A stretch of 32,746 nucleotides of DNA from an uncultured Eubacteriales bacterium (GCA_900547725.1 URHR01000015.1:1-32746), one strand, 5' to 3'. Positions 23,224-32,615 are shown, numbered from the stretch's first letter. Notes: generated by a model not told the origin, from the letters alone. Numbers and translations are program-made.

Positions 23224-25902
23224 CTATTTCGTTTTTTTACGGAAGATCGGCAACGTTCCCGCAAGAGACGCAAGGAATGCGAAAACCGTGATAAAGCCCG
23301 AGGCGAGCGACCACGTTCCAAGCCCCGTGACCTTGCCGACTGTAGGAATCAGAACCGACAGCAGAACCGATGGCAGCAGCGGCGCGAGCAGGAGCACCGC
23401 AAGCCTTGCATAGCCTGCGGAAGTCCGCATCCGCACGTCGTCGGACTCCGCAAACGTCAGAAGCACGACCTGCAGAATCGCAAGCCCGAGAATCGGGAGC
23501 GACTGCGCGGCTTCCGCGGAGAGCAGTCCCGTCACGCGCAGAATCAGCGAAACAAGCCAGATTGCAAGCGGCGGCACTGTCGTGCACACTGCGATTCTGC
23601 GGTCGCGGAAGAAGCGCATCAAACCGGTGTAATCGGGGCGGAACGGTGTGCGCTCGGGGTGTTGGAGTTTTCCCGTTTGCGCAACGTACAACGCCGCCAA
23701 ATCCCCGCCGAAGCAGACAAAGAGCATTTCCGCGGCGGTTGGCGGTCCGAGTCCCGAGAGTGCGCAGAGCGTAAAGAAGAGCATCCGCGCGAGTTTGAGC
23801 AGCGTGAGATTCCAGAGCAGTGCCCGCAGCCGCCATGTCATGGCTTTGGAGCGGCGCAGAATCGGTTCAAGCGCGGCGATTCCTCCGCCGGACGCTCCCG
23901 CGCGGCAGAGAATCAGATCGGCGGAATTGCGCACAGACTGCGTGCATCCGTCCCGCACGGTGAGATCGGCAACCGGAATCCGCTCCGGCAGGGCTTCCCC
24001 GCTGTCGCACAGAAGACCGAAGCAGTCGTCGCAAACCACGCGGAGCGCCGCCGCGCCGAGCAGTTGTCGGTTGTCGGTGCGGTTGCACAGCAGTGCCGCC
24101 GTCCGCTTGCTTTTCTTCAGCTTTTTCAGGTATTCGGTCACAAAATCCCGATCCGCGCCCGCCGCAATGCGGATTGCCGCGCCGTTGTCCTGCTCAAGCG
24201 CCGCAGGCTCTTCGATCGGAAGATCGGGACAGCAGTTGCGGAAGTACCGCAGGCAGTCCTCGCGGGAATGCGGCAGAAGAACCGAGACCCGCACGCCCGC
24301 CCGGTTCAGCTTGTCCAACCGTTCGTTCAGGTCGGGCAGGAATACCTCGCCGAGTGCAAGCAGACCGACGAGCAGAAACCGCCCGTTCTTCTCTTTGACC
24401 ACAGTCCGCACACTGCCCGCCGAGTCCTCCTCGCGCGCGCAGAAACGCAGGATGCGCTCCAGCCGCTCGGGAGTCATGGGAAGCTCGCCGCCCTCGGACT
24501 GAATGGCGGAACAGCCCGTGACCGCGCCAACGCCGTGCGTGACGTGCAGGCGGAAGGTCTCGGTCGCGGTGGCAACGTGCAACAACTCTTCGTCGCCCGC
24601 CGCAATCAGGTTCACGGCAGAGAGACGGATATCCAGCGCGTGCAGGTCGAATTTGCTTGCCCGCAACAGCTCGGAAAGATAGGTCATGTCCTCGGTTTCG
24701 GTAAAGCGGTCGCACTGCGCGGCGGGAAGCGCCTCGCGTGCCTTTGCAAGCAGAACAAAGGCTTCGGCAAGCCCCGCAAGCGGCGCGCCGCCAGTTACCA
24801 CACCGTCCCCCGTATAGCCTGCGCGCAGATGCAGTCTGCCGTCCGAGAAGGCGGAGCGGTCGGTAATCACAAGATCGGTCAGATACGGCAGGGTTTCGTT
24901 TGCAATGTCGGTTCGGATGTAAACGCGATTCCGTTTCTGCTTTTCCGCCCCTGCCGCGCGGCGATTCCGGAAGAGCAACGCTGTAAAGTACAGTCCGGTC
25001 ACGCCGACCGATGCCGACGCGGTAATGACGCAGACCGGCAGGAAAACGCGCAGCGAGGTGTACGCCGACGGCGCGGCGAACAGCGACACAATGCCGACCA
25101 GAAACAGGAGCAGAAGCGAAGCGAAGGACAACAGCTTGCAGTACGGCAGAATGCCGCCGAGCATCTCTCCTCTGACCGCTCGTGTAGTCTTTCCGAAGCG
25201 TTCGCCCATCGCGCCGAGAAAGGAGGTCTCCCCCAACTCGACCGCGAGTGCAACGGCACTGCCCGCAACGATTTCCGAGCCGCCGTATACCATATTTTCG
25301 AAATCGGGCGCTTGCGCGGTGTCGCCGAACGCATAGAGACGGTCGGCGGTTTTGCGGTAGAGATGCGGGGTCGGCTTCTCCCCCTCGCGCCATGTCATGC
25401 GCACAGTCAGGTCGTCGCCCGAGAGCAGCCGGCAGTCGCACGGGACGATATCCCCTTCGTGAAGTACGATGACATCGCCGCGTACCACGCGCGTGGCGGG
25501 AATCAGGAAGGCTTCCCTCTCCCGCAGAACCGTGACCGACGGTGTGCCGAAAAAGGCAAAATCCGATTGGAAGCGTCCGATTGCGTGCAACAGCCGCCCG
25601 AGGAACAGTCCGCTCCATACGCCGAGCAGGAGCAGGAACGGCAGACCGCTCAGAAGTTCGTCAAAGCACAGTGACAGAACCCCGCACAGCAGGGTCAGCA
25701 GCAGAACGGGGTCGCGAAGCAGGCTTTTCAGAATGCCGTAAGCCTGCTTGGGCGGCTCCATGAAACGGTTCGGTCCGTTTTTCCGGAGTCTTGCATAAGC
25801 TTCCTTATGAGAAAGCCCGCTCTGCCCGTTGCTTCCGAGCAGTTTCAGTGCATCCCGCGGCGTTGTGCGACACCAACGGATTCGTTTTTCCTCCATTCCC
25901 AT
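23224..25902 (-). CDS. Degenerate P-type ATPase (predicted pseudoenzyme)
   Basis: Membrane protein of 892 residues with the layout of a P2-type cation ATPase: cation_ATPase_N-like start (GLSHKEAYARLRKNGPNRF), four membrane segments around the actuator domain, the P/N domains, then about six more segments. Matching landmarks include GDVIVLHEGDIVPCD, NMVYGGSEIVAGSAV and GLGPPTAAEMLFVCFGGDLAAL. Yet catalytic motifs are lost: DKTGT reads DRSAF (Asp348 kept), TGES reads REGE (172-175), TGD reads LPH, the GDGxND position reads CNRTDN, and helix-4 PEGL reads ASAS. ATP-driven transport is therefore unlikely. The frame is open throughout. Start ATG 25902 shares a base with the ClpE-like stop (TGATG). 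Confidence 0.85.
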   Translation of the reverse strand: MGMEEKRIRWCRTTPRDALKLLGSNGQSGLSHKEAYARLRKNGPNRFMEPPKQAYGILKSLLRDPVLLLTLLCGVLSLCFDELLSGLPFLLLLGVWSGLFLGRLLHAIGRFQSDFAFFGTPSVTVLREREAFLIPATRVVRGDVIVLHEGDIVPCDCRLLSGDDLTVRMTWREGEKPTPHLYRKTADRLYAFGDTAQAPDFENMVYGGSEIVAGSAVALAVELGETSFLGAMGERFGKTTRAVRGEMLGGILPYCKLLSFASLLLLFLVGIVSLFAAPSAYTSLRVFLPVCVITASASVGVTGLYFTALLFRNRRAAGAEKQKRNRVYIRTDIANETLPYLTDLVITDRSAFSDGRLHLRAGYTGDGVVTGGAPLAGLAEAFVLLAKAREALPAAQCDRFTETEDMTYLSELLRASKFDLHALDIRLSAVNLIAAGDEELLHVATATETFRLHVTHGVGAVTGCSAIQSEGGELPMTPERLERILRFCAREEDSAGSVRTVVKEKNGRFLLVGLLALGEVFLPDLNERLDKLNRAGVRVSVLLPHSREDCLRYFRNCCPDLPIEEPAALEQDNGAAIRIAAGADRDFVTEYLKKLKKSKRTAALLCNRTDNRQLLGAAALRVVCDDCFGLLCDSGEALPERIPVADLTVRDGCTQSVRNSADLILCRAGASGGGIAALEPILRRSKAMTWRLRALLWNLTLLKLARMLFFTLCALSGLGPPTAAEMLFVCFGGDLAALYVAQTGKLQHPERTPFRPDYTGLMRFFRDRRIAVCTTVPPLAIWLVSLILRVTGLLSAEAAQSLPILGLAILQVVLLTFAESDDVRMRTSAGYARLAVLLLAPLLPSVLLSVLIPTVGKVTGLGTWSLASGFITVFAFLASLAGTLPIFRKKTK

Positions 25903-28223
25903 CAGAGACACCGAACGCGGATGCCGTCCGCGTCCGCGTCGACAATCGCCTGCGTGTAATGCTGCTCGTAGCCGGAGATCAACTCTGCCGCGAGCCTGTC
26001 CTCAACTTCCTTTTGAATATAGCGCCGCATATTCCGCGCGCCGTAGGTGCGGGAATAGGACTTATCCGCAATCTGTTCCTTCGCGGCGTCGGTCACGGTC
26101 AGTGTGATATGCTTTTCCGCCAATGCCGCGGAAAGTTCCCCGAGCATGATGGAAGCGATGCGTACAAAGTCGTTGCGGTCAAGCTGACGGAATGTGATGA
26201 TTTCATCCACACGGTTGAGAAACTCGGGGCGCAGGAAGGCGGACAGCGCCTTTTGCGTTTTGTCCTCTGCGGCGGTCTGCTCGCTTGCGCTGAAGCCCGC
26301 CGTTGCCGCGGAGTGATCCGAGCCTGCGTTTGTGGTCATGACGATGACGGTATTTTCGAAGTTGACGGTCTTTCCGCGTGCGTCGGTGATTCTGCCGTCA
26401 TCGAGAATCTGGAGCAGAATATTCAGCACGTCGGGATGCGCCTTTTCGATCTCGTCAAACAGCACGACCGAATAAGGTCTGCGGCGGATCTTTTCGGTCA
26501 GCTGTCCCGCTTCGTCGTAACCGACGTATCCGGGAGGCGCGCCGATGATTCGGGATACCGCGTGTTTCTCCATGAATTCCGACATATCCAGACGGATCAG
26601 CGTTTCGGGTGAGCAGAACAGGTCGTTTGCCAGCACCTTGACCAATTCGGTCTTCCCGACGCCCGTCGGACCTGCAAAAATGAAGGACACGGGTTTGCGC
26701 TTGTAGGAAATGCCCGCGCGACTCCGCTTGATGGCTCTTGCCACAGCTTCCACGGCGGCGTCCTGTCCCACGATATGCTCCTTGAGACGTTCCTCAAGAC
26801 GATCGATCCGACGGAATTCGTTCTCCGTAATCGTGGTTGCGGGAATGCCTGTCCACAGCTCGATCACGTCGGCAATATCGTTTTCGGTCAGTTCGATGCG
26901 GTGCGTTTCGGGTTCGAGTTCGTCGAGGCGTGCGCTCAGGCGCAATTCCTCGGACTGAATGTTGGAAATTTCTTCGTACCGGCTGTTCTCCACCTGCGCG
27001 TTGCCCGCAATCTCGCCTTCCAGCGCTTCACGCTTGTTCCGGAGCTCCAGAAGCTTGTCGCGGACTTCATAACTTTCCGCCAGTACCGCAGAGGAAAGCG
27101 AACGGTGTGCCGCCGCCTCGTCGATCAGGTCGATCGCTTTATCCGGCAGAAAACGGTCGGTGATATACCGCTCGGACAGCACCACCGCCCGCCGCAGAAC
27201 CTCGTCCGGAATCGTGACGGCGTGGAATTCCTCGTAGTAATGCTTGATGCCCTGCAGCATTTCCATCGACTCGTCCACCGACGGCTCGTTCACCGTGACA
27301 GGCTGGAAGCGGCGCTCCAGAGCGGAATCCTTTTCGATATACTTGCGGTATTCGTTCAGCGTGGTTGCGCCGATGACCTGCACTTCGCCGCGCGACAGCG
27401 CGGGCTTGAGGATGTTCGCCGCATTGACGCTTCCCTCCGCTTCTCCCGTGCCGACGATGTTGTGCACCTCGTCGATGACAAGAATCGCATTTCCGACCTC
27501 GCGCACCTCGCCGAGAAGCCCGAGAATGCGGGATTCGAACTGCCCGCGGAACTGCGTTCCCGCAACAAGAGCGGTCATGTCGACCAGATAAATTTCCTTT
27601 CCGCGCAGTTTGTACGGGACATTTCCCGCCGCAATGCGGATGGCAAGCGCCTCGGCAATCGCGGTCTTTCCGACGCCCGGCTCGCCGATCAGGCAGGGAT
27701 TGTTCTTCTGCCTGCGGCAGAGAATCTGAATCACGCGCGCCAGTTCCCGGTCACGCCCGATGATGTTGTCGAGTTTCCCTTTCCGCGCAAAGTCGGTCAG
27801 ATTCCGGCAGTAGGTGGTCAGAAACTTCAGCTTTTTCTGCTCCTTTTCCCGTTTGCGGTCGCTCTTGACCTTGTCGGCAGCAGGTGCGCCGTCGGCAGGC
27901 TTGGGCGCTTCGGGCGGAACGAGTCCCGCGTCGCGGAACAGTTTCGGGAAGTCGATGGCGGGCGCGCCGCCGTCCTCGGGGTCATCGCAATCCGAGGGCT
28001 TGAGCGCCTGTCCGAGCATTTCCCCGAGGTCATTCTCGGCGTTTTCCAATTGTTCGGGGGAAATTCCGAGTTGGTCGATCACGTTTCCGACGATGTTGTC
28101 AATCGGAACGCCCAGCTCTTTTGCGCATTTCATGCAAAGACCCCGGGTGGTCTTTTCCCCGTTTTCCACCCGCGTCATAAACACGACTGCCACGCGCTTG
28201 TGGCATTGTGAACACATGGTCAT
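25902..28223 (-). CDS. clpE: Clp ATPase unfoldase, ClpE-like with N-terminal zinc finger
   Basis: AAA+ unfoldase of 773 residues that would feed proteins to ClpP or act as disaggregase. The N-terminus has a CxxC pair of pairs (Cys 4, 7, 30, 33) in place of the double Clp_N repeat, as in ClpE; a Pro/Asp-rich linker follows (75-120). Two AAA modules: GEPGVGKT (180-187) with DE 251-252, and GPTGVGKT (518-525) with DE 590-591, a helical middle insert (about 375-440) between them. AGF (642-644) lies where the ClpP-contact loop is expected. AAAGG precedes the ATG. No CtsR site was seen upstream; it sits inside a multi-gene cluster after cvpA. Confidence 0.93.
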   Translation of the reverse strand: MTMCSQCHKRVAVVFMTRVENGEKTTRGLCMKCAKELGVPIDNIVGNVIDQLGISPEQLENAENDLGEMLGQALKPSDCDDPEDGGAPAIDFPKLFRDAGLVPPEAPKPADGAPAADKVKSDRKREKEQKKLKFLTTYCRNLTDFARKGKLDNIIGRDRELARVIQILCRRQKNNPCLIGEPGVGKTAIAEALAIRIAAGNVPYKLRGKEIYLVDMTALVAGTQFRGQFESRILGLLGEVREVGNAILVIDEVHNIVGTGEAEGSVNAANILKPALSRGEVQVIGATTLNEYRKYIEKDSALERRFQPVTVNEPSVDESMEMLQGIKHYYEEFHAVTIPDEVLRRAVVLSERYITDRFLPDKAIDLIDEAAAHRSLSSAVLAESYEVRDKLLELRNKREALEGEIAGNAQVENSRYEEISNIQSEELRLSARLDELEPETHRIELTENDIADVIELWTGIPATTITENEFRRIDRLEERLKEHIVGQDAAVEAVARAIKRSRAGISYKRKPVSFIFAGPTGVGKTELVKVLANDLFCSPETLIRLDMSEFMEKHAVSRIIGAPPGYVGYDEAGQLTEKIRRRPYSVVLFDEIEKAHPDVLNILLQILDDGRITDARGKTVNFENTVIVMTTNAGSDHSAATAGFSASEQTAAEDKTQKALSAFLRPEFLNRVDEIITFRQLDRNDFVRIASIMLGELSAALAEKHITLTVTDAAKEQIADKSYSRTYGARNMRRYIQKEVEDRLAAELISGYEQHYTQAIVDADADGIRVRCL

Positions 28224-28260
28224 GGTAAAAGCCTTTCGTTTATCAATTCACTGTTTAACG

Positions 28261-28959
28261 TTAACTGTTGAGTTTATCGATCCAATGTCCGATATTGAGC
28301 CAGCCGAAAAAGTCTCCGAGCGTTGCATTTCCGAAGAATTTCAGAATCCTGGAAGCGTTATAAGCGTCCGAATTCCCGAAAAAGACCTTCACGAGCGAGC
28401 CGAGCAGCATCAGCGTAAGCGCCGCGATCATGCAGCCGAGCACCGCGCCGAGAATGCCGTCCGCAAGACCAAGCAGCTTGAACTTCGAGCGGATCGCTTT
28501 GAGAATCGCATATACGATCGTCAGAACGATCATTGCAATGACGAACATCAGAATCGCGCCGACCACCGCGCAGATGACCGCCGACAAAGCGTCGGCAACG
28601 GTCTGCGACATGGCGTCCGCCAACTCCGCGCCTGTGGCGTCAAGGCTGTTCAGCTTTTCCGTCAGCGCATCGGAACGCAGAAATTTCGGAATCGCTTCCG
28701 TGATGCTTTCCGCATTGAAAGTTCCTGCGGTGCTCTCATAAATTTTGGTGATTTTCTTGGAAACCGATCCGTAGACAGCTTCGTTGATGAACATTTTTCC
28801 AAGCAGATTGCCGAGTGCGCCGCCGAAGAAGTATGCCGCGAGAACGGCAAGCAGGAACTTGAAGAAGCTGAGCACGGTCAGAAAGAATCCTTTGCGCGCA
28901 CAACTGAAGATGATGAACGCCGCGACGACAATCGCGCAGATATCAAAAATGTACTGCAT
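28261..28959 (-). CDS. CvpA family membrane protein
   Basis: Protein of 232 residues with about four membrane segments (roughly 5-22, 28-50, 125-155, 165-195) and a soluble loop between the second and third. The start YIFDICAIVVAAFIIFSCARKGF and LGLADGILGAVLG fit the CvpA family, known from colicin V production; in Bacillota a role in envelope integrity is suspected. AAGGAG lies upstream of the ATG. It follows the DUF5711-like gene by 30 bases. Confidence 0.85.
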   Translation of the reverse strand: MQYIFDICAIVVAAFIIFSCARKGFFLTVLSFFKFLLAVLAAYFFGGALGNLLGKMFINEAVYGSVSKKITKIYESTAGTFNAESITEAIPKFLRSDALTEKLNSLDATGAELADAMSQTVADALSAVICAVVGAILMFVIAMIVLTIVYAILKAIRSKFKLLGLADGILGAVLGCMIAALTLMLLGSLVKVFFGNSDAYNASRILKFFGNATLGDFFGWLNIGHWIDKLNS

Positions 28960-28989
28960 GGTGAATTTCTCCTTTTCTCATTTCCAGTT

Positions 28990-30192
28990 TTAGTTTCCGA
29001 ACCGGCAGAATACCGCCCGTTTGGACGAGCAGAGCAGAACGCAGGTTTCGTCATAGGCAAGCATGAAGCGCCCGTCGGTAACGCAGACGAACTTTTCCGA
29101 ATGCCCGTTGCCGGTTCGGATGCGTTCGATTCCGTCGGAGCACTGCAGAAAGATTGCGTCTCCGCAAAGCCTGACGGTTTCCGCCGTTTCGCTGATTGCT
29201 TCATTATACACGATTTTTCCGCTTTTGTCAAATACAATCGCAGATTTTTTGGAAGAAATATCGTTTTCCGCAAGGATCAGAGCACATCCGTCCCCGTTTC
29301 CGTCGGCGGAGCGGATGGTTTTTCCGTCAAACGCATAACTGTTCAACAGATTTCCGCGCGGAGAGACGATGTAAACGCCGTCGCCGCAGATTACGGACAG
29401 ATTGCCGCTGTCGGTAAAGGAACAGGAAAGTCCCAAACCGTTTCCGAGCGGCGTGACCGCAACCGGTTCGCTCCGCCCCGTTTCGTAAATCCGGATGGAG
29501 GTTGCAAACGCGCCGTCCCGCACCTCGGAAGCAAGAAACGCGAACACAGTTCCCTTGCGGTTGATGGCAACATCCGTGACGTAGGAGGAAAGCGTAAAGT
29601 AGCCGATCCGTTCAAAGCGGTCGTCATAAAGCTCCATTTCCGACGGGAATTCGTCTGAGGCGGAAAGCAACAGGTATGCGCCAGAAGCCGAGACTGCCGC
29701 GCTTCGGATCGGATATCGGCTCTTGCCCGACCGAACCTGCGCGTAGGAAGTGTAGAGCGAATACTGGGTGCTGTCCGCGTCGTAAACGAGCAGATATTTT
29801 CCCGATCCTTCGGCGGTCGGTTTGTCGTATTGCAGTTTTTGACTGATTGCCTGTCTGCCGGACGGCGTAAAGACCGTAACCGAGGTGTTTCCCGCGATGG
29901 CAAGCCCCTGCCGGTAGAGTGTAAAACTCTGCGCGGAGTCGGTGGGATAACTCAACGCGTCGGTATGAAGAACATCCACCGTTTCGGCGGACGCGCCGAG
30001 ATCCTTGAAAAAGTAATAGAAATTCTGGTACGTCAGGAGTCCCGTATTCCCGATCAGCGACAGTACGACGAACGCGAGCAGGGAAAGATACAGCAGAACC
30101 TGCGTAATCCCGAAGCGTTCGGAAATGCTTTCGTAATACGCGTCAAGCGGGCGCTCGGGACGGACAGATATACGGGCGCTTTTTCGCTTCAA
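28990..30192 (-). CDS. DUF5711-like membrane-anchored beta-propeller protein
   Basis: Protein of 400 residues. A basic N-terminus (KRKSARISVRPERP), one membrane helix (about 33-55, VLLYLSLLAFVVLSLIG) and a long extracellular region of repeated beta strands with aromatic and Gly turns suggest a single-pass anchor with a propeller-like domain. I associate it with DUF5711, common in clostridia, without a known function. Start is a TTG at 30192: AGGAGG lies seven bases upstream and the TTG overlaps the truA stop. No catalytic motif seen. Confidence 0.75.
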   Translation of the reverse strand: MKRKSARISVRPERPLDAYYESISERFGITQVLLYLSLLAFVVLSLIGNTGLLTYQNFYYFFKDLGASAETVDVLHTDALSYPTDSAQSFTLYRQGLAIAGNTSVTVFTPSGRQAISQKLQYDKPTAEGSGKYLLVYDADSTQYSLYTSYAQVRSGKSRYPIRSAAVSASGAYLLLSASDEFPSEMELYDDRFERIGYFTLSSYVTDVAINRKGTVFAFLASEVRDGAFATSIRIYETGRSEPVAVTPLGNGLGLSCSFTDSGNLSVICGDGVYIVSPRGNLLNSYAFDGKTIRSADGNGDGCALILAENDISSKKSAIVFDKSGKIVYNEAISETAETVRLCGDAIFLQCSDGIERIRTGNGHSEKFVCVTDGRFMLAYDETCVLLCSSKRAVFCRFGN

Positions 30193-30980
30193 CCGTTTTC
30201 CTCCTTTCCGAACGGATTCTCGGGATAGAATACCCGATTCAGGTACAGTCCGCACGCCGGAAGCGTCCGCCCTGCGCGGGAGCGGTCAAGCGAGCGGAGA
30301 ATGTCGGGGATTTCCCCGGCGGTGCGCTTCCCCTCGCCAACCTCAACCAGCGTCCCCGCAAGAATCCGCACCATGTTGTAAAGAAACCCGTCCGCGCGAA
30401 CGCGGTACAGGAGAATATCTCCCTCGCGGGTGACTTCGGAGGCATAGACCGTGCGCACGGTATCGGCAATCTTCGAGCCCTGCGCCATGAACGCGCGGAA
30501 ATCGTGCGTTCCGCAAAGGTGCTCTGCCGCAAGGTTCATCTGCTCCAGCGCCGCTTCCGGAATCGGTCTCGGCAGATGATAGGCGCGGTCGGCTTCGAAC
30601 GGATCCCGAACCGCGCGGTTCAGTATCCGATAGATATATTCCTTCATCACCACGCCGTAGCGCGGATGGAAATCCGATGGGACAAAACACGCGTCGTATA
30701 CGCAGATGTCCTCGGGCAGATTTGCCGAAAAGGCAAGCGGAAGCCTTGCGGCAGGGATATCGGTTTCCAGACTGTCGCTCCCCCGCCCGGTAACCGCCGC
30801 GCAGAATTCGCGCGCGTGAACCCCGCTGTCCGTCCGGCTGCATCCCACAATGTCGCAGGGATATCCGAAGAGCCGTTCCGCCGCGAGATTCAGCCGCGCC
30901 TGCACCGTGTCCGCGTTCGGCTGAACCTGATACCCGCCGTAACGGGTGCCGACATAAGCGATTCTGAGTAACAGTTTCAT
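30189..30980 (-). CDS. truA: tRNA pseudouridine(38-40) synthase TruA
   Basis: Modifies uridines 38-40 in the tRNA anticodon arm; 263 residues. GCSRTDSGVHA carries catalytic Asp51; YGGYQVQPNADTVQ and the C-terminal DGFLYNMVRILAGTLVEVG are typical. It starts four bases after the ecfT stop without a clear Shine-Dalgarno, so coupling is likely. ecfA-ecfA-ecfT-truA is a conserved order in Bacillota. Confidence 0.97.
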   Translation of the reverse strand: MKLLLRIAYVGTRYGGYQVQPNADTVQARLNLAAERLFGYPCDIVGCSRTDSGVHAREFCAAVTGRGSDSLETDIPAARLPLAFSANLPEDICVYDACFVPSDFHPRYGVVMKEYIYRILNRAVRDPFEADRAYHLPRPIPEAALEQMNLAAEHLCGTHDFRAFMAQGSKIADTVRTVYASEVTREGDILLYRVRADGFLYNMVRILAGTLVEVGEGKRTAGEIPDILRSLDRSRAGRTLPACGLYLNRVFYPENPFGKEENG

Positions 30981-30984
30981 GGCG

Positions 30985-31809
30985 TTACTTCATGGTATAC
31001 CCGATGCCGAGACGGTTCAGAAAGAACACGCCGACACCGAAGGCGGTAACGAGCAGGATTATCGCGGCGTCAGAGACCCGGAAGCGCGGCACATTCAGCC
31101 GCGTTCTGCCTGCCCCGCCGTGGTAACAGCGGCAGTCCATGGCATTGGCGAGTTCGTCCGCCCGCTTGAACGCCGAGGACAGAAGCGGAATGAACACAGG
31201 CAGGAGCGCTTTGGCGCGTTTGATGAGTCCGCCGCTTGAAAAGTCTGCGCCTCTCGCCTTCTGCGCGTTCATGATTTTCTCGGTCTCCTCGCTCAGGGTC
31301 GGAATGAACCGCAGGGCAATGGTTGTAATCATGGCAAGGTCGTGAACCGGAAGGTGCAGCTTGGAAAGCGGCATCAGAAGCGATTCAAGCGCGTCGGTCA
31401 GCGCGATCGGCGTGGTGGAAAAGGTCAGGAAAACGCCGGTGGCAGCCAACAGAACCGTGATGCGCAGAATCATGAACAGCGCATTCCAGAGTCCTTCGAG
31501 ATAAATATGAATCTTCCACGTTTCGGGGGTCAGAAGCGTTTCCCCTTTTGTAAAGAAGATATTGATCACAGACGTCAGCGTGATGATGACGATCAGCGGC
31601 TTCAGCGTGGACAGAACCAGACGGAGCGGAATGCGGCTGAGCGCAACCAACAGGACTGCCGAAAGTGCCAGAGCCGCAAAGCAGAGCGCATTCTTGCAGA
31701 GAAACACGGTGACAATATACAGGATTGTGGCAATGATCTTTGCACGCGCGTCCATGCGGTGAATCACCGAATCCGCAGGGTAGTATTGCCCGAAAGCGAT
31801 TTTTTTCAT
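30985..31809 (-). CDS. ecfT: Energy-coupling factor transporter transmembrane protein EcfT
   Basis: Scaffold subunit that links vitamin-binding S components to the EcfA1/EcfA2 ATPases in the membrane; 274 residues, about five to six membrane segments. The first coupling motif is QKARGADFSSG; the second reads NAMDCRCYHGG (usually AMEARGY), still keeping the Arg. Its ATG overlaps the stop of the upstream ecfA2 frame as ATGA, showing that the 3' part of that frame is native. Confidence 0.95.
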   Translation of the reverse strand: MKKIAFGQYYPADSVIHRMDARAKIIATILYIVTVFLCKNALCFAALALSAVLLVALSRIPLRLVLSTLKPLIVIITLTSVINIFFTKGETLLTPETWKIHIYLEGLWNALFMILRITVLLAATGVFLTFSTTPIALTDALESLLMPLSKLHLPVHDLAMITTIALRFIPTLSEETEKIMNAQKARGADFSSGGLIKRAKALLPVFIPLLSSAFKRADELANAMDCRCYHGGAGRTRLNVPRFRVSDAAIILLVTAFGVGVFFLNRLGIGYTMK

Positions 31810-32615
31810 TCCGCCGTCCTCCCTGCCGTTTTTTCAAGCAGAACCTCGCAGGCGCGATCTACCGTGTAAATATTTGCGGGCAGATCAAATCCCTTACGGC
31901 GCAGCATAGCGATCAGGCGCGTGATCTGCGGCACATCCAAGCCGCTTTCCTCCAATTGGTCTCCGTGGGAGAAGACTTCCTCCCGATCCCCCTGCAGAAT
32001 CACCTTTGCGTTTGCGAGAACCACCACATCGTCGCAGTACCGCGCCATATCGGCCAGCGTCACATCACACCCCTCGGCGGTCAGTGCCACCCCCAGCCGC
32101 GCGCCATCGGCGTACAGCAGCAGGTTATTCTCCCGGCACACCTCATGCAGCGCCTTCAGCTCGGCCTTGGTATATACCGTCCCCACCTCAGTGGATTGCG
32201 AAATATACACCACCCGGGGCTTTACCATATGCGGGGCCATGCTGTGCTCCGCCAGCACCGCGCGCACCCCCTCCGGGCGCACCTTGCCCTCCTCATCCGG
32301 GATGACCAGCACCTTGTGCCCGGTGGCCTCTATGGCGCCGGTCTCGTGGACGAAGATATGGCAGGTCGCGGCGCCGATGACCGCCTCATGCGGGCGCAGA
32401 GCAGCCGTCAGCGCAATGAGATTGGTCTGGGTGCCGCCGGATAGGAACCAGATATCGGCATCCGGGCAGGCCATCTCCCGCCGCAGAATGTCACGGGCCT
32501 CGGCACAGTAGGGGTCGGTGCCATAGCCGGTGGTTTGAACGCGGTTGGTACGGGTCAGGGCCTCCAGGATCCTTTCGTGGCAGCCCTCGCTGTAATCATT
32601 GATAAACAGAGTCAT
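31806..32615 (-). CDS. Chimeric frame: threonine aldolase 5' part fused to EcfA2 3' part
   Basis: An unbroken frame of 269 codons made of two unrelated pieces. Residues 1-190 match low-specificity threonine aldolase (LSGGTQTNLIALTA, CHIFVHETGAIE, LLYADGARLG), cut before the PLP lysine. From ARYCDDVVVL on (about 191-269) it matches the C-terminus of the ECF ATPase EcfA2: VVVLANAKVILQGDREEVFS, SGLDVPQIT; Walker A, signature and Walker B are missing. The joint is near 32030-32055. Left of it composition matches the window; right of it G+C is high (38/60 at 32101-32160, 43/60 at 32221-32280). Neither activity can survive. A contig-end misassembly is likeliest; real recombination is possible. AAAGGA precedes the ATG at 32615. 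Confidence 0.85.
   Translation of the reverse strand: MTLFINDYSEGCHERILEALTRTNRVQTTGYGTDPYCAEARDILRREMACPDADIWFLSGGTQTNLIALTAALRPHEAVIGAATCHIFVHETGAIEATGHKVLVIPDEEGKVRPEGVRAVLAEHSMAPHMVKPRVVYISQSTEVGTVYTKAELKALHEVCRENNLLLYADGARLGVALTAEGCDVTLADMARYCDDVVVLANAKVILQGDREEVFSHGDQLEESGLDVPQITRLIAMLRRKGFDLPANIYTVDRACEVLLEKTAGRTAE

Noticed and set aside
23206..25674. 822-codon open frame on the plus strand opposite the degenerate ATPase
   Set aside because: The minus strand shows ordered P-type ATPase landmarks, membrane segments and coupling to the upstream gene; the plus frame is Arg/Gln-rich without structure.
28224..28260. CtsR, CIRCE or other heat-shock operator before the ClpE-like gene
   Set aside because: Only a short TTAACGTTAA palindrome is present; no tandem CtsR heptads or CIRCE repeat.
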